A stretch of 64,000 bases of DNA from Bacteroidota bacterium (GTDB lineage: Bacteria > Bacteroidota > Bacteroidia > Chitinophagales > LD1). This document shows, in pieces, positions 1-9,800 of this stretch. The translations under genes were made by a program, and so were the position numbers. A model generated the notes under the pieces. It did not search any database. It worked only from the letters and a program-made list of their open reading frames with translations, and was not told the DNA's origin. The stretch is taken from assembly GCA_947475165.1 (NCBI GenBank), contig CANJLD010000003.1, positions 62,001-126,000 of the forward strand, in the 5' to 3' direction. How positions within the stretch are numbered: position 1 is the stretch's first letter; every line of letters begins with the position of its first letter.

Positions 1-1
1 A

Positions 2-379
2 GTGCAGGGCGGAACAGCTTCGCGTTTGCGCTACCGGTGGAAACTGATGGGAGATATACTCGGCAAAACCGGTACCACACAAAATTATTCTGACGGATGG
101 TTCATTGGCTTAACGCCCGATTTAATTGCGGGCTCATGGGTGGGCTGCGATGACCGGTATATTCGTTTTCATAGTATGGAGAACGGTCAGGGGGCGAGTA
201 CCGCTCTTCCCATCTGGGCAAAGTTTTTTCAGAAGGCATACACCGACAGCACTAATTTTAAGAATGAAATAAATGCCGAGCATAAATTCCCTCCGCCTAC
301 CGAGCGTATTAACATAGAAATGGATTGCGGAAAGTTTAAAGGCAATAGCAGTGGTGACAAAGGAAACGAGTACGAATAA
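2..379 (+). CDS. Penicillin-binding protein 1A-type transpeptidase, C-terminal fragment
   Basis: This is the last 125 or so residues of a class A penicillin-binding protein; the gene begins upstream of the window. The visible part is the end of the transpeptidase domain that cross-links peptidoglycan peptides in the periplasm. The diagnostic KTGTT box (the third PBP motif, KTG) is at residues 22-26, followed by the usual DGWFIGLTP and AGSWVGCDD segments that close the acyl-serine transferase fold. The tail is short and ends in a low-complexity Gly/Ser/Glu stretch. uvrC starts 3 bp after the stop, so the two are probably cotranscribed. The SxxK and SxN motifs and the GT51 domain are outside the window, so assignment to PBP1A, not PBP2, rests on this tail and is an inference. 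Confidence 0.85.
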   Translation: MQGGTASRLRYRWKLMGDILGKTGTTQNYSDGWFIGLTPDLIAGSWVGCDDRYIRFHSMENGQGASTALPIWAKFFQKAYTDSTNFKNEINAEHKFPPPTERINIEMDCGKFKGNSSGDKGNEYE

Positions 380-382
380 ACT

Positions 383-2197
383 ATGACCTCCGAAGAGTTT
401 AAATCTTATCGCGAAACACTTCCCGGCCAGCCGGGCATTTACAAATACATCAGCGAGCAGGAAGAAATTATTTACATAGGCAAGGCGAAAGATTTGAAGA
501 AGCGCGTGAGTTCGTATTTCACGAACAATATGCACAGTAACCGCATTAAGCGGATGATTTTCTTCATTCATAAAATTGAATTTGTAATTGTAGATACCGA
601 GCAGGATGCTTTTCTGTTAGAGAATTCGCTCATCAAAAAATATCAGCCGCGCTACAACGTAATGCTGAAAGATGATAAGACTTACCCTTTCATCTGCATT
701 AAGAAAGAACCTTTTCCGCGCGTATTCTTTACGCGCAGAGTTATAAAAGATGGCTCAGAATATTTAGGCCCTTACACTTCGCAGTATAACGCCAAGATTG
801 TTTTGGATTTGATGAAAGAAATTTTTCCGCTGCGCACTTGTAATTTGAATCTTACAAAGCAGAATATTGAAGCCGGAAAATTTAAAGTGTGTTTGGAGTA
901 TCATTTAAAAAATTGTCTCGGTCCTTGCCAATCGTTTCAAACAACAGAAGATTATGATGAAGAAATTGTACAGATACGAAACGTACTCAAAAGCAATTTT
1001 GGTTCGGTAAAATTTTATTTAAAGAAGAAGATGGCAGAATACGCTGCCGATATGCAATTTGAAAAAGCTGAGGAGTTTCGTCAAAAGATTGAAATACTTA
1101 CCGGTTACGAAAACAAGTCCACTATAGTTAATCCGAAGTTGACGGACATTGATGTATACGGTTACACCGAAAACGAAACAGCCGCGTTTATGAATTATCT
1201 GAAGATTGTAAACGGAACGGTGGTGAAGACAAGAGCAATGGAAGTAAAGCGCGTATTAGATGAAACGCGCGAAGAACTTTTGCTACGCGCCATCATCGAA
1301 CACTCGATGGAAGAAACAGAACCTGCGCATGAAATAATTGTTCCGTTCGAAATTGATTTTCCGTTTGAGCAGATAACACTCACCGTTCCGCAGGCAGGAG
1401 ATAAAAAGCGATTACTTGACTTGGCTGTAAAGAACGCCCTTTACATGCGTCAGGAACGCGTAAAGCAAAACATGACTTCGGAGGAAAAGAAACCGGCTTT
1501 CCGCATTATGAAAACGCTGAAAGAAGATTTAAAACTGAAAGACCTTCCGGTGCATATCGAATGTTTCGATAATTCAAACATTCAGGGAACCAATCCGGTT
1601 AGTGCTTGTGTGGTTTTTAAAAATGCGAAACCATCTAAGAAAGATTACCGCCACTTCAATATTAAAACCGTAGAAGGTCCCGATGATTTTGCTTCCATGC
1701 ACGAAGTAATTACGCGCAGATACAAACGCATGATGGAAGAAGAACAACCGCTTCCACAACTCATTATCGTAGACGGAGGCAAAGGACAACTGAGCAGTGC
1801 AGTAGATGCATTGAAACAACTTGGCATTTACGGACAGATTCCCATTGTGGGAATTGCAAAACGGTTGGAAGAAATTTATTTCCCAGAAGATACCCTGCCG
1901 CTTTACATCAACAAAAAATCTGAATCTCTTAAGTTGATTCAACGTATGAGAGATGAAGCACATCGCTTTGGTATTACGCATCATCGCCTGCGCAGAAGTA
2001 ACTCATCCCTCAATTCTGAATTGGTGCAGATAAAAGGAATTGGAGAAAAGACTTTTGAGTTACTGATGAATAAATACCGGAGCGTGAAGAAGCTGAAAGA
2101 AATTTCTTTAGAAGAATTAACCGAAGTAGTAGGAAAAAGTAAAGCAAAAATCGTTCAGGAACAGCTATCATTGCGCGCAAATCAAAACCCAACATGA
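383..2197 (+). CDS. uvrC: Excinuclease ABC subunit C
   Basis: UvrC makes the dual incisions around bulky lesions in UvrABC nucleotide excision repair. At 604 aa it is full family length. The GIY-YIG nuclease that cuts 3' of the lesion is at the N-terminus (GIYKYI...YIGKAKDLKKRV, about residues 17-45). A UVR motif for UvrB contact lies near residues 210-240 (FEKAEEFRQKI). The RNase H-like 5' nuclease core is around 390-490, with the segments HIECFDNSNIQG and IIVDGGKGQL supplying acidic residues. A helix-hairpin-helix tail (IKGIGEKTFELL) binds DNA. The ATG lies 3 bp after the PBP stop. The stop overlaps the next gene by ATGA, indicating translational coupling. Confidence 0.97.
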   Translation: MTSEEFKSYRETLPGQPGIYKYISEQEEIIYIGKAKDLKKRVSSYFTNNMHSNRIKRMIFFIHKIEFVIVDTEQDAFLLENSLIKKYQPRYNVMLKDDKTYPFICIKKEPFPRVFFTRRVIKDGSEYLGPYTSQYNAKIVLDLMKEIFPLRTCNLNLTKQNIEAGKFKVCLEYHLKNCLGPCQSFQTTEDYDEEIVQIRNVLKSNFGSVKFYLKKKMAEYAADMQFEKAEEFRQKIEILTGYENKSTIVNPKLTDIDVYGYTENETAAFMNYLKIVNGTVVKTRAMEVKRVLDETREELLLRAIIEHSMEETEPAHEIIVPFEIDFPFEQITLTVPQAGDKKRLLDLAVKNALYMRQERVKQNMTSEEKKPAFRIMKTLKEDLKLKDLPVHIECFDNSNIQGTNPVSACVVFKNAKPSKKDYRHFNIKTVEGPDDFASMHEVITRRYKRMMEEEQPLPQLIIVDGGKGQLSSAVDALKQLGIYGQIPIVGIAKRLEEIYFPEDTLPLYINKKSESLKLIQRMRDEAHRFGITHHRLRRSNSSLNSELVQIKGIGEKTFELLMNKYRSVKKLKEISLEELTEVVGKSKAKIVQEQLSLRANQNPT

Positions 2198-3231
2198 GTT
2201 CATTTAATAAAGAGCAGATTCTCGAAGACCTGAAAAACTGGAATTCGATTGTGCGGAAATACCAGATACCAAGTACGAAAGATGCCATCATTCAATTAGC
2301 AAACAGTTTCAGTTTTTATTTAGTGTTGCTCGCGTTTCAATTTTACTTATACGACAAATCAATTTTGCTTTCAGCGGCAGTTGCCATCCTCAACGGATTT
2401 ATCCTCGGAAGAATTTTCATCATTCAACACGATTGCGGACATAGTTCGTTTACCAAAAGCAAAACTGCGAATAACATTATCGGAACCATCTGCAGTATCT
2501 GCACATTGATTCCTTATAAATATTGGGCAAAGAACCACAGTTTTCACCACGCGCATAACGGACAATTAGAGTTCAGTGATATTGGTGATATTGAATGTCT
2601 TTCTACAGAAGATTATGCAAAGTTAGGATGGAAGAAAAAATTATGGTACCGCATTTACCGCAACCCGTTTTACCTTTTCACCATTGGCGGATTTATTTAT
2701 GTGGTAGTTTATAACCGGTTCGCGTTTTTGGATAACGATTATCTTAAGAAAGTAAAGAAGAGCGTAAACATCAGCAATGCGATGTTTATATTGCTGTATG
2801 CCGGCTTCGCTTATCTGATAGGGCCGGGAAGATTTTTGATTGTGCAGTTCATTAACCTGTTATTTTTCGGAGCGTATGCGCTTTGGTTTTTTTATATCCA
2901 GCACCAGTACGAGCACATTTACAAAAGCGGAAAGGAAAACTGGAACTATGTAATTGCTGCTATGAAAGGGAGCACTTATTACAAGTTACCTTGGATTGGT
3001 CATTGGCTGACCGGTAACATCGGGTTTCATCATATTCATCACTTATCTCCGGCAATTCCCAATTACAATTTGCGGAAGGTGCATCGCGAGAACCCGATTT
3101 TTCAGAAGCATACGAACACCATCACTTTCTGGCAAAGTCTGAAAACCGTACAGGCAAATTTGTGGGATGCACAACGCCAGAAAATGGTTTCATTCCGCGA
3201 ATACAAACGGAATAAAAAGCAGCAATCCTAA
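2194..3231 (+). CDS. Membrane fatty-acid desaturase (acyl-lipid type)
   Basis: An integral-membrane di-iron desaturase that introduces a double bond into membrane acyl chains. All three histidine boxes are present: HDCGH (about residue 80), HSFHH (about 115) and HHIHH (about 278), the HxxxH/HxxHH/HxxHH set of the acyl-lipid (Delta12/DesA-like) family. Hydrophobic pairs between the boxes fit the four-helix topology. At 345 aa the length is normal. The start overlaps the uvrC stop (ATGA), so it probably belongs to the PBP-uvrC transcription unit, although no functional link to DNA repair is apparent. Regiospecificity cannot be read from the sequence. Confidence 0.92.
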   Translation: MSSFNKEQILEDLKNWNSIVRKYQIPSTKDAIIQLANSFSFYLVLLAFQFYLYDKSILLSAAVAILNGFILGRIFIIQHDCGHSSFTKSKTANNIIGTICSICTLIPYKYWAKNHSFHHAHNGQLEFSDIGDIECLSTEDYAKLGWKKKLWYRIYRNPFYLFTIGGFIYVVVYNRFAFLDNDYLKKVKKSVNISNAMFILLYAGFAYLIGPGRFLIVQFINLLFFGAYALWFFYIQHQYEHIYKSGKENWNYVIAAMKGSTYYKLPWIGHWLTGNIGFHHIHHLSPAIPNYNLRKVHRENPIFQKHTNTITFWQSLKTVQANLWDAQRQKMVSFREYKRNKKQQS

Positions 3232-3232
3232 A

Positions 3233-3314
3233 CGTCATTGCGAGGCTCTGCGAAGCAATCTCCCAATTATATTTGAGGATTGCTTCTCTACGGAAGCCTT
3301 CACTCTCAATGACG
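3233..3314. repeat. Dispersed palindromic repeat (CGTCATTGCGAG family)
   Basis: An imperfect inverted repeat that begins CGTCATTGCGAGG and ends CTCTCAATGACG, with the inner arms GAAGCAATC and GATTGCTTC. The central part (CCCAATTATATTTGAGG) is unpaired. It starts 1 bp after the desaturase stop and could act as a terminator-like or mRNA-stabilising hairpin. Elements with these arm sequences are recognisable as a dispersed intergenic hairpin family seen in many bacterial genomes; assignment to that family is from memory of its consensus. Confidence 0.75.
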
Positions 3315-3371
3315 AGTTCGTGTTAATCTTCTCTGATTATATTTACCGTATCACTCACGAAAAGAATCATT

Positions 3372-4256
3372 ATGGTTCAGGTAGATGTATTTTGGGGATA
3401 CGGTTTTGGAGCTAGTTTAGCGCTCGCCAGCGGCAATCAGTTAGCAAAAACAGCCGAACCTTTCTACACTAAGTATTTCGTAAAAACAGTTTTGTTTCTC
3501 TCGCTATTTTGGGCACCCACCGGTATGTTGTTACTGCTCAAGCATCCGAGTTGGGAAACCATGCAGGTTACAGATAATTTTCTTTCTATGTCACCATGGT
3601 TGGTTCTTTCATTCGGTATTACAAACGTTACACAAGGAGTTTTAGGTTTCTGGATTGGACAAAAATTAATGGCTAAAGGAAATTACCTCTACGCTAATTT
3701 GAATTGGATATTCGGTTACTTCGGCATGTTTTTTATTTTGCTTTACGGATGGGATGGGTTGGGTTATGATAGATTTCTTTATGACAGAGATATGCTTTCC
3801 GGTTCGCCTGCATGGCATGCCGGTGCCTCAGGTGCATCGTTTCATGCACTTGAAAGTATTTGGAAACACTTGCAAAGCAGTGTTGCTATTACCTTGTATA
3901 TAGATGGCGTTTGGCTGTTGCCGCCTTTCTTTTACTTAATGGCCAAATGGATTCGCGAAATAAATCCTGATGCAAATTCAGCTTCACTCATTTTTCAAAT
4001 ACTCCTCATCATTTTTGTTGGCGGACTTGGCTCCGCTGCCATCTCTGCACTGACTGTAAATTATACCGGTGCATTGCTCGGTGTAGGAAATCATATTGCA
4101 AGAGCAACGGGAGAAATTCCTTCAAACACATCTATGCACATTCTTAGCTACATCATTGGGTTGCCAGTGTCGCTCGCGCTGATGTGGTTTTTACTATGGC
4201 GAAAAGGAATGCCTTTTTACAGGATGCTGAAACCACTGATGTTCGGAAAGGATTGA
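3372..4256 (+). CDS. Conserved polytopic membrane protein of unknown function
   Basis: I do not recognise this 294-aa protein. It is strongly hydrophobic, with about seven predicted membrane segments (roughly residues 38-58, 75-95, 110-128, 170-190, 212-235 and 265-285 are the clearest), short loops and an Arg/Lys-rich C-terminus. A Trp/Gly/His-containing loop (SPAWHAGASGASFHALESIW) sits mid-protein. There is no signal peptide or catalytic motif. A weak promoter-like TATATTTA lies about 30 bp upstream, after the palindromic repeat. The gene is convergent with rluF, with only 2 bp between the stops. The alternative longer ORF starting at 3167 is in another frame and is a shadow. Confidence 0.8.
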   Translation: MVQVDVFWGYGFGASLALASGNQLAKTAEPFYTKYFVKTVLFLSLFWAPTGMLLLLKHPSWETMQVTDNFLSMSPWLVLSFGITNVTQGVLGFWIGQKLMAKGNYLYANLNWIFGYFGMFFILLYGWDGLGYDRFLYDRDMLSGSPAWHAGASGASFHALESIWKHLQSSVAITLYIDGVWLLPPFFYLMAKWIREINPDANSASLIFQILLIIFVGGLGSAAISALTVNYTGALLGVGNHIARATGEIPSNTSMHILSYIIGLPVSLALMWFLLWRKGMPFYRMLKPLMFGKD

Positions 4257-4258
4257 TT

Positions 4259-5011
4259 TTATTTTCTCTTCTTGTTTCTTACCGAAGCTTCTTCCGTTTT
4301 AACCGAGCCGGAAACCATTTTGTTTAGCTCTTCGGTTTCAGCAAAAGAAAGATTGCGCCACTTGCCCACCGGTAAGTTCGATAAAGTAATATTCATAACG
4401 CGAATGCGCTTGAGTGTCATTACATCATACTGCAAAAACTCGCACATGCGTCTTATCTGACGGTTCAAACCTTGCGTAAGGATAATTTTAAAACTGCGAT
4501 TGCCAAGTTGACGCACGACACATGGTTTTGTTTTTTCTCCAAGCACTGGCACGCCACTGCTCATGCGCTTTATAAATTCAGGAGTAATGGCTTTGTTCAC
4601 ATTAACGATATATTCCTTTTCATGCTCGTTCCCCGCGCGAAGAATTTTGTTCACGATATCGCCATCGTTGGTTAGCAGAATCAGGCCTTCCGAATCTTTA
4701 TCTAATCTGCCGATAGGAAAAATTCGTTTAGGGTGATTGATAAAATAGATGATGTTGCTTCTGTCGTTCGGGTCGGTAGTGCTGGTAACGCCTTTGGGTT
4801 TATTGAAAGCGATATACGAACTCTGCTTTCGGCTTATTTTAATTTTCTCACCATCTACCGCCACCACATCGCCAGCCTGCACACGCGCTACGGGCAGCGC
4901 CATTTCATCGTTAATAGTCACGCGCCCTTCTTCTATGTATCTGTCCGCTTCTCTGCGCGAGCAAAACCCCGATGAACTGATGTATTTATTGAGTTGAATT
5001 CCTTCCTGCAC
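4259..5011 (-). CDS. rluF: 23S rRNA pseudouridine(2604) synthase RluF
   Basis: RluF isomerises U2604 of 23S rRNA to pseudouridine. The N-terminal S4 RNA-binding domain (LNKYISSSGFCSRREADRYI, residues 7-26) is followed by the RsuA/RluB-type catalytic core, with the active-site Asp in GRLDKDSEGL (about residue 98) and the conserved RQIRRMCE motif (about 185). Residue-by-residue resemblance to E. coli RluF is high across the core, including RAGNEHEKEY. A 30-residue basic tail is extra. The gene is divergent from atpG; the 124-bp gap carries the atpG promoter. Another pseudouridine synthase of the RluB type is at 13.5 kb. Confidence 0.93.
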   Translation of the reverse strand: MQEGIQLNKYISSSGFCSRREADRYIEEGRVTINDEMALPVARVQAGDVVAVDGEKIKISRKQSSYIAFNKPKGVTSTTDPNDRSNIIYFINHPKRIFPIGRLDKDSEGLILLTNDGDIVNKILRAGNEHEKEYIVNVNKAITPEFIKRMSSGVPVLGEKTKPCVVRQLGNRSFKIILTQGLNRQIRRMCEFLQYDVMTLKRIRVMNITLSNLPVGKWRNLSFAETEELNKMVSGSVKTEEASVRNKKRK

Positions 5012-5086
5012 AGCGGTGAAAATAAAACTTCCGCGCTGTCGGGGTTTTTATTCTCAAAATGCCTGTTTCATAGGCAGATTTTTGCG

Positions 5087-5117
5087 CTTGTTTCTGTAGG
5101 TTATTCTTCTATTTTTG
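5087..5117 (+). promoter_or_regulatory. Bacteroidota-type promoter for atpG
   Basis: A TATTTTTG -7 element (5110-5117) lies 19 bp downstream of CTTG, a one-mismatch -33 TTTG box (5087-5090). This matches the TTTG-N19-TAnnTTTG promoter architecture of the phylum. Transcription would start near 5124, leaving a leader of only about 12 nt before the atpG ATG at 5136. Confidence 0.6.
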
Positions 5118-5135
5118 CCGCGCAATTTTTGAAAC

Positions 5136-6026
5136 ATGGCGAATCTTAAAGAAGTTAGAATACGAATAGCGAGTGTGAACACCACACAGCAAATTACCAA
5201 GGCAATGAAACTGGTGGCAGCTTCAAAGTTGAAGCGCGCGCAGGACAGAATTTTGCAAATGCGTCCGTATTCTGAAAAGCTGAACGAAATGCTCAGCAAT
5301 ATCATGAGTGGCATGGAAGGCGGAACTTCAATGGCTTTCAATAAAAAGCGCGATATAAAGAAAGTGCTGGTGGTTCTCATCACATCCGATAAAGGATTGT
5401 GCGGAGGTTTTAACTCAAACCTGATTAAGACTGCAAGGAAAATTTTGACAGAAAATTTTGCTGCTCAGAAAAAAGCTGGTGGTGTAACCATGTTGTGCAT
5501 TGGCAAGAAAGGTTACGACTTCTTCAAGAAAGATAAGGACATCACTTTTATTACCGATTACCATAGCTTAATGGCAAAACTGTCTTTCGATACTTCAAAG
5601 GAAGTTTCTGAATTACTGATGCAACAGTTTGCAGAAGAAAAGTACGATGTAATTGAACTGGTTTACGCCAAGTTTGTGAATGCCGCAACACAGCATTTTA
5701 TGCTGGAAAGATTTTTGCCGGTAGCTCCATCGGCAGAGAACAAAGCGGTGAAGACAAAGGCAGATTATATTTTTGAACCGCAGAAAGAAAAGTTGTTAGA
5801 AGAATTGGTTCCGAAAATATTGAACACGCAATTGTTTAAAGCCATTTTAGATACCAACGCATCGGAACACGGAGCGCGAATGGTAGCTATGGATGCGGCA
5901 ACCAATAACGCGAACGAATTGATTCGCGCTTTGAAAATTCAATACAACCGCGAACGTCAGGCAGCAATTACTAAAGAAATTTTGGAAATTGTGGGCGGGG
6001 CAGCAGCGCTTGAGGAGAAAGGATAA
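5136..6026 (+). CDS. atpG: F1F0 ATP synthase subunit gamma
   Basis: Gamma is the rotating central stalk of F1, coupling proton flow to the alpha3beta3 catalytic sites. The N-terminal helix motif (LKEVRIRIASVNTTQQITKA) and the C-terminal signature (NANELIRALKIQYNRERQAAITKEILEI, residues 262-289, abbreviated here) are both present, and 296 aa is typical. The Rossmann-like middle domain contains ITSDKGLCGGFN. It is alone: no atpA or atpH lies upstream (rluF is divergent) and scpB follows with an overlapping TAATG. Its own promoter supports independent expression. The other ATP synthase genes must be elsewhere. Confidence 0.97.
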   Translation: MANLKEVRIRIASVNTTQQITKAMKLVAASKLKRAQDRILQMRPYSEKLNEMLSNIMSGMEGGTSMAFNKKRDIKKVLVVLITSDKGLCGGFNSNLIKTARKILTENFAAQKKAGGVTMLCIGKKGYDFFKKDKDITFITDYHSLMAKLSFDTSKEVSELLMQQFAEEKYDVIELVYAKFVNAATQHFMLERFLPVAPSAENKAVKTKADYIFEPQKEKLLEELVPKILNTQLFKAILDTNASEHGARMVAMDAATNNANELIRALKIQYNRERQAAITKEILEIVGGAAALEEKG

Positions 6027-6094
6027 TGAGCCAGTTAGAAATTGGGACATTTGGAAATTCGGATAATGCTCAATTTGCTAAGACCCAATACAAA

Positions 6095-6739
6095 ATGGAT
6101 AATTTACACCAACATATCGAAGCTCTTGTTTTCAGCAGCGAAAATGCTGTGACGGTAAGCGACCTTATCGGAGCAATGGGCAAAGCATTTCCGGGAACTG
6201 TTTTGGATGCGCAGGTGGTAGAATCTATTCTCAATGACCTTCAGGGAAAATTCAAGAGTGATATTTATGCGTTTGAACTTCGAGTAATTGGTGGCGGCTA
6301 CCAGTTTTTTACCAAGCCGGAATATCACAACACCGTAGCGGCATTTATCGGGCAGAAAGAAAAGAAACGACTTTCTACTGCTGCGCTTGAAACGCTTTCC
6401 ATTATTGCTTACCGCGGACCAATTACTAAAGTGGAATGCGAAAAAATACGTGGAGTAGATTGTAATTACTCGGTGGAGAAATTATTGGAAAAAGAATTGA
6501 TTGAAATCTGCGGACGGTTAGAAAATTCTGTTGGGAAACCCATTCTTTATAGAGTAACCCAAACTTTTCTCGACTACTTCGGCATTAACTCAACTACCGA
6601 ATTGCCGAAACTGAAAGATGTTCTTCCGCAATTTGACGATAATACTGTTGGAGAAGTGCCTGAAGTGATTTCAGATAATCCGGAAATTGAAGCAGCCTCA
6701 TCAGATACCCCTGCATCTGATGAACCCGTAAAGGAATAA
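6095..6739 (+). CDS. scpB: Segregation and condensation protein B
   Basis: ScpB is the winged-helix kleisin partner that, with ScpA and Smc, forms the bacterial condensin. The family core starts at HIEALVFSSENA and continues through the two winged-helix domains, including LETLSIIAYRGPITKVECEK and the conserved GVDCNYSVEKLLEKELI segment. A Pro/Glu/Asp-rich tail of about 50 residues follows. The ORF track opens at 6026 (214... codons), overlapping the atpG stop as TAATG, but family proteins begin only a few residues before IEAL, so I prefer the ATG at 6095 (214 aa). The 6026 start would add 23 residues with no family counterpart; it remains possible because of the coupling geometry. Confidence 0.92.
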   Translation: MDNLHQHIEALVFSSENAVTVSDLIGAMGKAFPGTVLDAQVVESILNDLQGKFKSDIYAFELRVIGGGYQFFTKPEYHNTVAAFIGQKEKKRLSTAALETLSIIAYRGPITKVECEKIRGVDCNYSVEKLLEKELIEICGRLENSVGKPILYRVTQTFLDYFGINSTTELPKLKDVLPQFDDNTVGEVPEVISDNPEIEAASSDTPASDEPVKE

Positions 6740-6765
6740 TCTACACTGGACTTTGTTTTGCATTT

Positions 6766-6790
6766 AAGCCACTTTAGGGGTTGGGGGCTT
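6766..6790. repeat. Short dispersed G-rich element
   Basis: AAGCC-ACTTTAGGGGTTGG-GGGCTT in the gap between scpB and the 1195-aa gene. The ends pair (AAGCC/GGCTT). It resembles the AAGTCCCCTTTAGGGG family found at 27622, 35390, 41918 and 55017, and may serve as a weak scpB transcript end. Confidence 0.45.
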
Positions 6791-6825
6791 CCAATACTTT
6801 TTCTTTCTTTGGTAAATAGTATTCG

Positions 6826-9800
6826 ATGAAGAAATTTTTTACTCCTCTTCTTATTCTTGTTTCGGTTATCGCAAATTCATTTGCAGGCACTTCTTGTAAA
6901 TCATGTCAGCAAATTATTTTCAAGCAAAACAAAGGTCAATGGGAGAATAACATTCTCTATAAAGCTGAAATTAAGAACGGAGCAATCTTCTTCGAAAAAA
7001 ACATAATCACCTTTAATCTCTTCGATACCCGAGATATTCTCCGCATAAAAGGCGACCATCACAAACTCGAAAATTATAAACCTACTATCGATTACACTTT
7101 GCATTTTCACGCTTTCAAAATGAAATTTGAAAATGCGAATGTGCAATCAAGTTCCGGTGGAAGCGAAGCCATAAAGGAATACTTCAACTACTTTATTGGC
7201 AACGATAAAAGCAAATGGGCTTCGAAAGTGCAGGCGTTTAGGCAAATTGATTACACGAATCTTTATAACGGAATTGGTTTGCAAATTTCTTCGAAAGAAA
7301 ATTCTATGAAGTATGTGTATGAAGTTGAGAAAGGAATAGATGCTTCGCAACTGAAAATAAATTTTGAAGGCACAAACGGAATTGCAATTGATGAAACGGG
7401 AAATCTGAAAATAAAAACTGCCGTTGGCGATGTAATGGATTTGAAACCTTACGCATATCAAATCATAAACGGAAAGGAAACAGAAGTGCCTTGCGAATTT
7501 ATGCAGAACGGAAATTCGCTCAGCTATAATTTCCCGAAGGGCTATGACAATAAGCAAAAACTTTTCATTGACCCGACTCTGATTTTTTCTACTTACTCCG
7601 GCTCTACTGCCGATAACTTTGGTTACTCAGCTACATATGACAGTAAGGAAAATGCTTTCGCTGCCGGTTCTGTTTTCGGAGTAGGTTATCCGGTTACCGT
7701 TGGTGCTTATGATATGAGTTATACCGGAGGGGCTACGGTTGTATTCACCAGTGGCGGCACATATCCGGGCGATGATATTTCTATTACCAAATATTCTGCT
7801 GACGGAACGCAGCGTATTTTCTCAACTTATCTTGGCGGTTTCGGTCAGGATTTACCGCATAGCTTAATTGCCAACTCAAATGATGAACTCTATATTCTCG
7901 GCACTACCGATTGTCTGAATTATCCAACTACAACTACTGCCTACGATACTACTTTCAACGGTGGAAATGACCCTGGCGTTTTTGATGGTATTGCAGCGCA
8001 CTATACACGCGGTTCTGATATTGTTATTTCGCGGCTGAGTGTAGACGGTTCGCAGCTTCTTTCCTCTACATATGTAGGCGGTAGCGGTAATGACGGTTTG
8101 AATTACACAGCCGGTCAGCCTTATTCAACACCCGGCTTTTTGCGACACAATTATGCCGATGAAGTGCGCGGTGAAATTGAAATTGACAAGAACAATAATA
8201 TCTACATCGCTTCCTGCACGCGCTCGGCAAATTTTCCCCGCACTGCTGGAACATTTCAGAATTCGTTTGGGGGAGAAATGGATGCCTGTATTTTTAAAAT
8301 GGATGCGAATCTTACTACCATGATTTGGAGTACCACTTTTGGTGGCAACGATGATGATGCTGCATATTCTGTTGCAGTTGATGGTGATGAAAATTTATTT
8401 GTTGCCGGTGGCACACTCTCTCCTAATTTTCCGGTGACGAACGGTGTTTTCCAAACTGCTTTTGCGGGAGGAACCTGCGATGGATTCATTACGCACATCG
8501 ATAAAAACGGACAAATTAAAATTGCTTCTACCTACTACGGCTTTGCCGATTACGAGCAAAATTATTTTGTTGATTTAGATAAGCAGAACAACGTTTATGT
8601 GTTGGGACAAGCAGATAATTCTTCAAGCAATTTCATTAAGAATGCAGCATTCAACAAGCCAAATGGCGGTCAGTTTATTTCAAAATTTAATGAGGCATTA
8701 GATACTTTGGTTTGGTCTACTTCCTGGGGAAGAGGATTGGGAGTTACGGATATTTCACCCACTGCTTTTCTTGTAGACGTGTGCAGTAATATTTACGCTT
8801 GCGGTTGGGGAAGTCAGGGAGTAAATAACAATGTGGGCGGCACCGGTGGCACTTTAGGGTTGCCGGTTACCGGTAATGCGTATAAGCCGACTACCGATGG
8901 ACAGGATTTTTATTTGATGGTGATGAAAGATGATGCCAGCGCATTGGCGTATGCAACTTTTATGGGAGGTGGAATTAGTGAAGAGCATGTGGATGGCGGA
9001 ACAAGCCGGTTTGATAGAAAAGGGAAAGTTTATCAAAGTGTGTGTGCCGGTTGCGGCAGTAATGACGATTTTCCGACAACTCCCGGTGCAGTTTCTAACA
9101 CGAACAATTCAAATAATTGTAACAATGCCATTTTTAAATTCGATTTGAATTTACCGATTTGCCTTGCTGATTTTACATATCCGAATGCCTGTAAAAATTT
9201 TCCGATGCAGTTTACCAACCAAAGCACTTCGGTTTTATCACCTTCTTATCAATGGACTTTTGGAGACGGAAATTCTTCTACACAAGCAAATCCTTCGCAC
9301 ACTTTTTTGCAAACCGGTTTGTTTGATGTAACGCTTATTGTAACCGACCCTGGAAGTTGCAATGGTGCTGATACGATTACGAAAAAAATATTGGTAATTG
9401 GCGGAGTTGGCAGCGATACGCTTTCAACTATTACTATCTGCAATGCACAAACAACTCAAATAGGTTTTCCACCAACTAACGATTCAGCGATTGTTTACCA
9501 ATGGTCACCAACCGGTACTTTGAGTGCAGCAAATGTTTCAAACCCAATTGCGTCACCAACCACAACTACTACTTATCTCCTTTTGGTTTCAAACGGAGTT
9601 TGTGTAGATACATTCACGCAAACTGTGGAGATTTTTGCTGATGCGCTTACGTTGCAGGGCAGCGATGTTTTGTGTGGAGGCGACACGCTACAACTTTCTG
9701 TAACTAATTCACAACCGGGTCAGCAACTTACTTGCAGCTGGCAACCGGTTAATCAAATTATTTCCGGTGCAAATACTGCAACTCCTTCGGTGAGTCCATG

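Noticed and set aside
3167-3415. 82-aa ORF after the desaturase
   Set aside because: Runs through a known-type palindromic repeat and into the next gene in another frame.
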